From Ceratothoa steindachneri (Eukaryota > Arthropoda > Malacostraca > Isopoda > Cymothoidae), in assembly GCA_963969495.1 (NCBI GenBank), contig OZ018321.1:129422120-129486119 (forward strand): DNA of 64,000 bases. Direction: 5' to 3'. Each line of letters begins with the position of its first letter. The stretch's first letter is position 1. The notes under the pieces were generated by a model. It did not search any database. It saw only the letters and a list, made by a program, of their open reading frames with translations, and had not been told where the DNA came from. The position numbers were made by a program, and so were the translations under genes. Below are positions 58,346 to 64,000 of this stretch, one piece after another.

Positions 58346-58385
58346 GTTTAAAGAATGCACTGGAAATTATTACCAGTTTACTGGT

Positions 58386-58388
<3 letters not shown>

Positions 58389-58465
<77 letters not shown>
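58389..58465. repeat. (TA)n microsatellite
   Basis: About 77 bp of TA. Confidence 0.95.
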
Positions 58466-58470
<5 letters not shown>

Positions 58471-61400
58471 TTTGCATTCTTGCCTTCCTTGGCCAAAAAT
58501 TTGATCACTGCGCCGTGCTTAACCTTCTCCATTGTTGAAAAAATTGTGACTGACGATCTGCGATCAGCTACTGCTTCTTAAATAGACTAGGCAGGAGCGT
58601 GCGGCTGCAGGTCCTGACTTGTCATAACTTGTCCTACCATCCCGACAAACAGCCATCCTCCTTCTCCTGTTTTGCCCTACCGATTCGCAAAACTTATTGA
58701 CCGCCCCTTTTATATATATATATATATATATGTTTTTCTGTGTGTGTATGCGTGTGTCTGTGTGTTTGTGCGTGTGCGTGTGCGTGTGTCTACCCTAATG
58801 GCGAGAGGCAAGATTAGGGAGTACTAGACAGAATCAGTGAAAATGTGTATAAGGAAGCAATGAAGGCTGATGAAACATCTATGAATCGAAAATGGATTTC
58901 TCAAAAACTTCATCGTAGTGTAAGTTCGATAACTTACAAATGTAAATGGAATAAAATTCTTGTTTTATGCATTTTTGTGGCTGGGAGATACATCTTTCTT
59001 AGGAAAGCAGCGATATAATTTTCTGGAGCACTGGGACGAGACGCCAAAGATTTAACCAAATTAATTTTGTCTATTTCTTTTCAGAGTGAGCTAATCTTCT
59101 CTTTTCATATATGTTTTTGTCCTTTTTTACTTTCCTAAATTAATCATTTTTATCTTCATTTTAACTTTCTAAAAAACAAAACTTTTGGTTTTATATATAT
59201 TCATGTTACCTCTGATTTTAGTAGGCCGAATTAATTAAGAAATTCAATTAAATTATGACTAGCAATGGAAAATATTGAAATATTCCGTATATCTTTTAAA
59301 TCACTCTACGTGTGAGACTATGGATTAATTATGTCGAAAAAATAAAACGGCAGAATAATATTTTAAACTACACTTACCAAGATCACTTTGTAAACACTCT
59401 TTGCAATATTAAGCTGGATCGATAACTTGTTTATAGGATGTTTAATGCTTGCATACTGGTGATGGATCATGTGGGAAAAGTTGAATAGGCGCATCCTTAA
59501 GATATCCACAGACGAAGAAGTCTGAGGGATAAAAGTTTGGGGAACCGAACCAAACACACCTGTTTTGAACTCGTTGTCTTGCAAGCACACATTTAACGTA
59601 GTTTTTTTAGCTCCTGAGTTGTCCGATTTAAATAATTTTCTATCGATGCCTACTTTCCTTATTCCGACAAAAGGCGACAAATTCTTTTCATCATAATGTG
59701 AGATTTTAGAAAAACTCGTGAATATACTCCAATTTTGTCTATTTGTGTGTGTGCCATACACCAATTTCCTCAGAGTGAAGAAATGTCATCAATGCATCAT
59801 CTCAAATGAACTATACTTTATTTGACCAGTAACAGCCATTAAATTCCTTTTTATAAGGGCTATTTTTTTCTAGAAATGAGTGGCCATATTGTTGGCACAA
59901 TTTCTGAATGGCACTGAATTTGAATGGTTGAAGCTTTAAAAATCGCTCTGACTCAAAGCCTCCGGACGGATATGGGGGTTTTAAATAAATTGCTATTCTG
60001 AAATCTTTTAGAGCTATGCATCGACCAACTTTTGGTGCATTTGTATAATTTAAAATCCTTTCAAATTTAGCGCAGTAATTTGAAACTTGACTTGTTTAGT
60101 ACAGATGTTTCCATGCCACGAGTCCCTACTGAAGCCTTTTATGTGTCTCCATGAATTTCACTTTTAATATAATGCTTCGCGATTGATAGGCTCTGCTACG
60201 AAGTATAATTGCATGTACATGATTCCTCAGTGCAGTTATATTCTTTCATCACCATTTGAAAAAAATATTGAATAATCCCTCAGACCGTTGCGATCCTTTT
60301 CAAAAGTCCTATATGATTGAAGTTATAGTTCCTAATGTCTTATTTTTTCTCTTATGTAATTTTTCTCGTTATGTTTCTTTCGTTAGTGTTTGATTGACTT
60401 CAAATTTTACTTGATTCCAGCTATGATCATTCTTGTTGTGTTTCGTCTTTCTTTGCCCATGGACTTTCTTTAAGGAGCTTAAACTCAGAATTTATCAGAT
60501 ATCTGAGTCACTTTCATTTAAATGATGGCGTAATATTATTTGACTCAAATCAAGAGGAATTTCAGTTAATGGTAACAGGATTATCACAAGGCAGTCTCGC
60601 AGTTAGATCGAAAATCATCTCTAAAAGGACGAAAAGAATAGTGAATAGTTTTGCTAAAGATATACCAGTCAAAGGCCTGCCACGTCTAGATGCTGCCCCT
60701 TGTACTTAGAGGAATTTCGCGCATTGGTAGCCCCAGTGACCCCTGCAAATTCAAACTAGATTCAGACGACTCGAATTATAATCTCTCTAGATTTCTGGAC
60801 ATTTATAAACCCCCCTACCTCACTGTTTCTTTAAAAGCCACTCCTCACCCATTTGCATGGCACTCGAACATTCATAACCAGTCGTGGCCAGTAAGAGGTT
60901 GGGGTGCTACACCCTTTCCTCTTGACCCCCATTTAGGGGGTTGATTTTAACATACTTGCATTCTTCTTACTCTCCATTTTCCCCCTCCTCTGCATCTCTT
61001 TTTTCATATCTATCTTTTTATGCCCTGCAGAAGGATTTCAAGGTTAGCATGCACAACCTTAAGTCGTTTGACATCTGAGTTATCGTATGCCATCCAGGCC
61101 CCAACGATTGCTCCCCCAAACATTTTTACGAGAATCTACGGCTATATTTTATCTACATATTTTCATTATCTTTATCTTGATCACTTTCTTTACAGATATC
61201 AATTTACAAAGTGAATGTTAGATAAGACGACCTCGTTGTTTTCGTGCTTAAAATTTGAGGCTAATATATAGAAGAATCAGCGATTCGTCAATTACCCGAA
61301 GAAAATCTTCACACTGGAAAATGGTACGAAACCTCCCAAAGCGAAACCTCCACATCTTCAAAAGCAATATTACTCTAGGCTAAACCATAAAGTAATTTAC

Positions 61401-61613
61401 CAATACATTTTACCATTTTTTATGTTCTAAAGTGAAACGGTTGACTGAAAAAAGAAACCATTCAAAAACAGAGGACAACTTAAAGAAAAATTGGCAATGA
61501 CCCTAAAAGAAATAATTCGATAAGAAAAAGAAAAGATTGGAAATTGGCAAAACAGATTATTAAAAGTAACGACAGAAGTTAGAAACCAAAAATCATTACT
61601 TGGACACTTTTAT
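58466..61613. other. Unassigned DNA
   Basis: (TA)n at 58710-58732 and (TG)n/(CG)-containing repeats at 58735-58790 lie at its start. No coding element recognised. A 133-codon minus-strand frame at 59363-59764 is the longest in the area; its product (basic, without known motifs) is unidentified. Confidence 0.35.
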
Positions 61614-62345
61614 ATACAGTCATGGCCATAATTTGTGAGACTACTATATTTTTCTATATAAGAAAATTAATAAAGCTAATCAAATGTTTCATTTTGTTTT
61701 AGTATGTGTGTATCATAATTAGAAGATGAAATATAAGAAAGATTTAGAGTCCAAACTCATTTTATTAATAAATACCGTCAATTAATATGTGAGGTCAATA
61801 TTTACAATTATATACCTTGTTCTTCAGGACTACTTCAATTCTTTTTGGAATGATCGGGACCAAATTTGTGATGATCTTAGCTGATATTGGTCTATATTTG
61901 TTAATTAAGTATCCACAAATGCTCACAATTGGATGGCTTATGTTTATCAAATACCAGTATTATTATCGCCCACAAATTATCTATTGAGTGCAAATTTAAC
62001 GAATTCCCGGGCAACGGTACCAAAAGTTGAATGTTATTTTCAGCCAAGAACTTTTTTATTGCTAATGCTTTGTGACAAGGTCGTGAACTGATGTGAAAGG
62101 TGCTAATAAAGCACGCTTTGGTACCTTTTAAGTTCATAGCAGTGTTCTTTTGCAGTTACGAGTACTTTAGTTGAATAACGGCCCCAGACATGGATATTGT
62201 CCGGAATCTTCGCTGTGGCAACAGCAGAATACTCGTGAGAGCGCTTTATTTTTTTCCTAGTAATGAAAGATATTCCAAAAGCTCTAAACAAGCAAAAATG
62301 AGATTCGTCAGAGAATATCACTTTGCTCAAGTCTTCAACAGATCA
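61614..62345 (-). mobile_element. Tc1-like transposon remnant, one end present
   Basis: The end TACAGTCATGGCCATAATTT at 61615 resembles the Tc1-type terminal repeat (CAGTCATGGCCA...). The transposase remnant on the minus strand runs towards it from about 62340. The other end was not found, so the element is truncated. Confidence 0.82.
61900..62330 (-). pseudogene. Tc1-like transposase, C-terminal half
   Basis: Reads (minus strand) VIFSDESHFCLFRAFG (first catalytic D region), IHVWGRYSTK, SSRPCHKALAIKKFLAENNI (HDNDPCHKA block with the catalytic D replaced), QLLVPLPGNSLNLHSIDNLW (usual WPGNSPDLNPIENLW; E is D). A frameshift near 62110 separates two frames. The second catalytic aspartate is missing, so the product would be inactive. 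Confidence 0.85.
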
Positions 62346-62416
62346 TTTTTAGTCGCGGGCGACTCTACATCTCAATATGTCGGTGTGTCGTCTCCGTTTT
62401 GTTTTTTTATTGTTTT

Positions 62417-62790
62417 GGTAATAACATTGTAACTATTCGGCCGATTCTAACGAAATCTGAAACCTTTATGTTGCTCTACATTTTCTTTTCAATGATATAA
62501 TTGTCAAGGTCCTCCTAAGGTTAACCCGGGAATTATATTGTTTGGGCAATAACATCATAACTGTTTGGCCGATTGTAAGGAAGATTGAAATCTTTATGTT
62601 GTTTTACATCCTCTCTCGACTGATATAATTGACAAAGTCCTCCCAAGAATAGCCTGGAAACTATTTGGCAATAACATCAAAACTATTCGGCCTATTCTAG
62701 TGAAATTTTAAACTCTTATGATGTTTTACATTTTGTTTCGAGTGATATAATTGCTAAGGTCCTCCTAAAATTAATGCGGGAATTATTGCA
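62417..62790 (+). repeat. Three tandem repeats of about 125 bp
   Basis: Units start at 62417, 62546 and 62671. Each has AATAACAT(C/T)..AACT(A/G)TT(C/T)GGCC, CTTTATGTTG.T(T/C)TACAT and TCCTCC(T/C)AA. Divergence between units is roughly 15-20%. Old minisatellite or repeat array. Confidence 0.85.
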
Positions 62791-62888
62791 AATATAGTTT
62801 GAAACTGCTTAGATTTATCTTTTCATTTTCCTGTGGGTTGATGTTCATATTATTGCTTTCCTCATGTGACACTTTGTGAGTTTTTTTT

Positions 62889-62892
<4 letters not shown>

Positions 62893-62952
<60 letters not shown>
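62893..62952. repeat. (TA)n microsatellite
   Basis: 60 bp of TA. Confidence 0.95.
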
Positions 62953-62954
<2 letters not shown>

Positions 62955-63268
62955 AGTTAAAATGGCAAGGTTGTTGCTGACTAAGTTCTTCATCATGCCA
63001 TCGGAAGGAGCTCTTCTCACAGTCACGAGAGAATATCGCATAAGCCAAACATTCAAATGCAAACAAAAGTGTGCGTATCAATTAGCTATTTTGATTGTTA
63101 TTCCTTCGAGGGGTCTGGAAAATTTACTCTATCATTTCTAGCTTGGCCTTATAAATCGAGAATTATTTTGTAGTTGCGCAATTATAATTATCTGGTTAAA
63201 ATGGCAATGTTGTAGCTAACTAAGCTAAAGGATGGCCATTTTAACTAGATAATTATAATTGCGCAACT

Positions 63269-63270
<2 letters not shown>
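62953..63270. repeat. Repeated motif with a hairpin
   Basis: ATCTAGTTAAAATGGCAAGG (62952-62971) recurs as ATCTGGTTAAAATGGCAATG at 63191-63210, and inverted as CCATTTTAACTAGAT at 63236-63250. The 63171-63207 arm and 63234-63270 arm form an almost perfect 37-bp inverted repeat with a 26-nt loop. (AC)n and (TA)n follow directly. Confidence 0.85.

Positions 63271-63325
<55 letters not shown>
63270..63325. repeat. (AC)n(TA)n compound microsatellite
   Basis: About 26 bp of AC passing into about 30 bp of TA. Confidence 0.95.
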
Positions 63326-63327
<2 letters not shown>

Positions 63328-63499
63328 GTAATATTTTAAATCATAGTTTCTCCCATACGGAGCTTGCCATCTTGGCACTCTGATTTCTTTTCTGTTGTTA
63401 ACAATATAAAAGCCATATCTCAGTTATACTTACACAAGTTTAAACCCTTTAAGATTTTTTTTCGGATATTATTATTATTTTAAAGATCTTAAAACATCC

Positions 63500-64000
63500 T
63501 AATTTAGCCCTATGTAAGCTAGATATAGGCAGTGGCAGGGTATTGCTAAATAAGCCTGTTTATAAAGATAAAGTGAATTCCATATTGAATGATGTTTCTG
63601 AATTTCCTAAAATTAATAGTTTTTTTCAAATTATCATTAAGGTAGAGAATAAAATTAATAATTTCATCGTAAACGTATGTATGTCTAAAGGTTTTTTTCA
63701 ATAGGATTACCAAGGTCTTTTTAACTCAGGCTAAGTTCCTGGTATAATTTGTGCCTTTCAAAAAACAATAAGATCGGAAAAGAAGATTATAACTCCATCC
63801 CCTTCTTAGGTCTCCACATAACTCGCACACCTTAGGTATAGTTCTCTACATCTATTCAACGTAAACCTACATATAGAGGCTGCGGATTACATTTTATCAG
63901 TTATTGTGCCACCAAGTTGAACTAAAATCCATTAAGGCTCTTTTCCGTGCCTTTAACCTCGTCCCCTTCTATCTTAGCTTTTACAACGGAATACCTTCTT
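63500..64000 (+). pseudogene. Penelope-like reverse transcriptase fragment at window edge
   Basis: LLNKPVYKDKVNSILNDVSE and FPKINSFFQIIIKVENKI (plus strand, 63540-63660) match the N-terminal RT block 'GNGVVILNRTDY...' of the element at 26.8-30.0 kb. After a shift, YNSIPFLGLHITRTP (63794-63835) and TSIQRKPTYRGCGLHFISYC (about 63848-63910) match the post-catalytic block. The catalytic YVDD part between them is deleted. It continues beyond the window. Confidence 0.78.

Noticed and set aside
57971..58360. 129-codon proline/serine/leucine-rich open frame
   Set aside because: Complement of the G-rich purine tract; no start context or homologous motif.

Overview
This window reads as repeat-dense nuclear DNA of an invertebrate animal, not a prokaryote or virus. 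No intact host gene, rRNA gene or canonical tRNA gene could be supported. It is AT-rich, with at least fifteen (TA)n tracts, long purine/pyrimidine tracts and a graveyard of Class I and Class II transposable elements. A decapod crustacean is my best guess. The supports are a GC-rich motif near 49.55-49.61 kb that I remember as common in decapod transcripts, a short (AACCT)n run (TTAGG is the arthropod telomere repeat), and the mix of Penelope, CR1/L2-like, Jockey-like, mariner and hAT elements. The host assignment is inference and unverified.

Layout. At 0.2-8.1 kb, two inverted arms of about 0.7 kb each carry the same short fragment resembling the C-terminus of a Polinton/viral type-B DNA polymerase. 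Between them lie a CR1/L2-like fragment, a Penelope 3' tail, an internally deleted mariner with TA target duplication, a minus-strand Penelope element and a relic of an uncharacterised transposon-type protein family. At 8.1-20.2 kb there is mostly unassigned DNA with a GC-rich island, a purine tract, a pyrimidine tract and a Gypsy reverse-transcriptase remnant. At 20.2-26.2 kb lies a decayed hAT transposon on the minus strand, broken by two solo LTRs of one LTR-retrotransposon family in opposite orientations. Each LTR has its own 5-bp target duplication (one exact, one with a mismatch). At 26.5-30.0 kb a perfect palindrome between (TA)n tracts is followed by a Penelope-like element with inverted terminal repeats that carry hammerhead-like boxes. 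At 30.9-37.0 kb lies the most interesting object: a unit with CACTAG termini, terminal inverted repeats and a 3-bp TTA duplication around a broken coding region of the uncharacterised family. That unit was later split by two adjacent copies of a CR1/L2-like element. At 37.0-40.2 kb there are Penelope fragments and a cluster of direct and inverted copies of a tRNA-like (SINE-type) repeat. At 40.2-56.9 kb five same-strand, head-to-tail copies of a Jockey-like non-LTR retrotransposon follow one another, all decayed. At 57.1-64 kb there are an inverted repeat, a purine tract, unassigned DNA, a Tc1-like pseudogene with a recognisable end, satellite-like repeats and a further Penelope fragment running off the edge.

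All coding remnants carry stops, frameshifts or deletions. The useful biology is therefore the insertion order (which element sits inside which), the target-site duplications that prove it, and the family with CACTA-like ends, which may be an under-described DNA transposon lineage.
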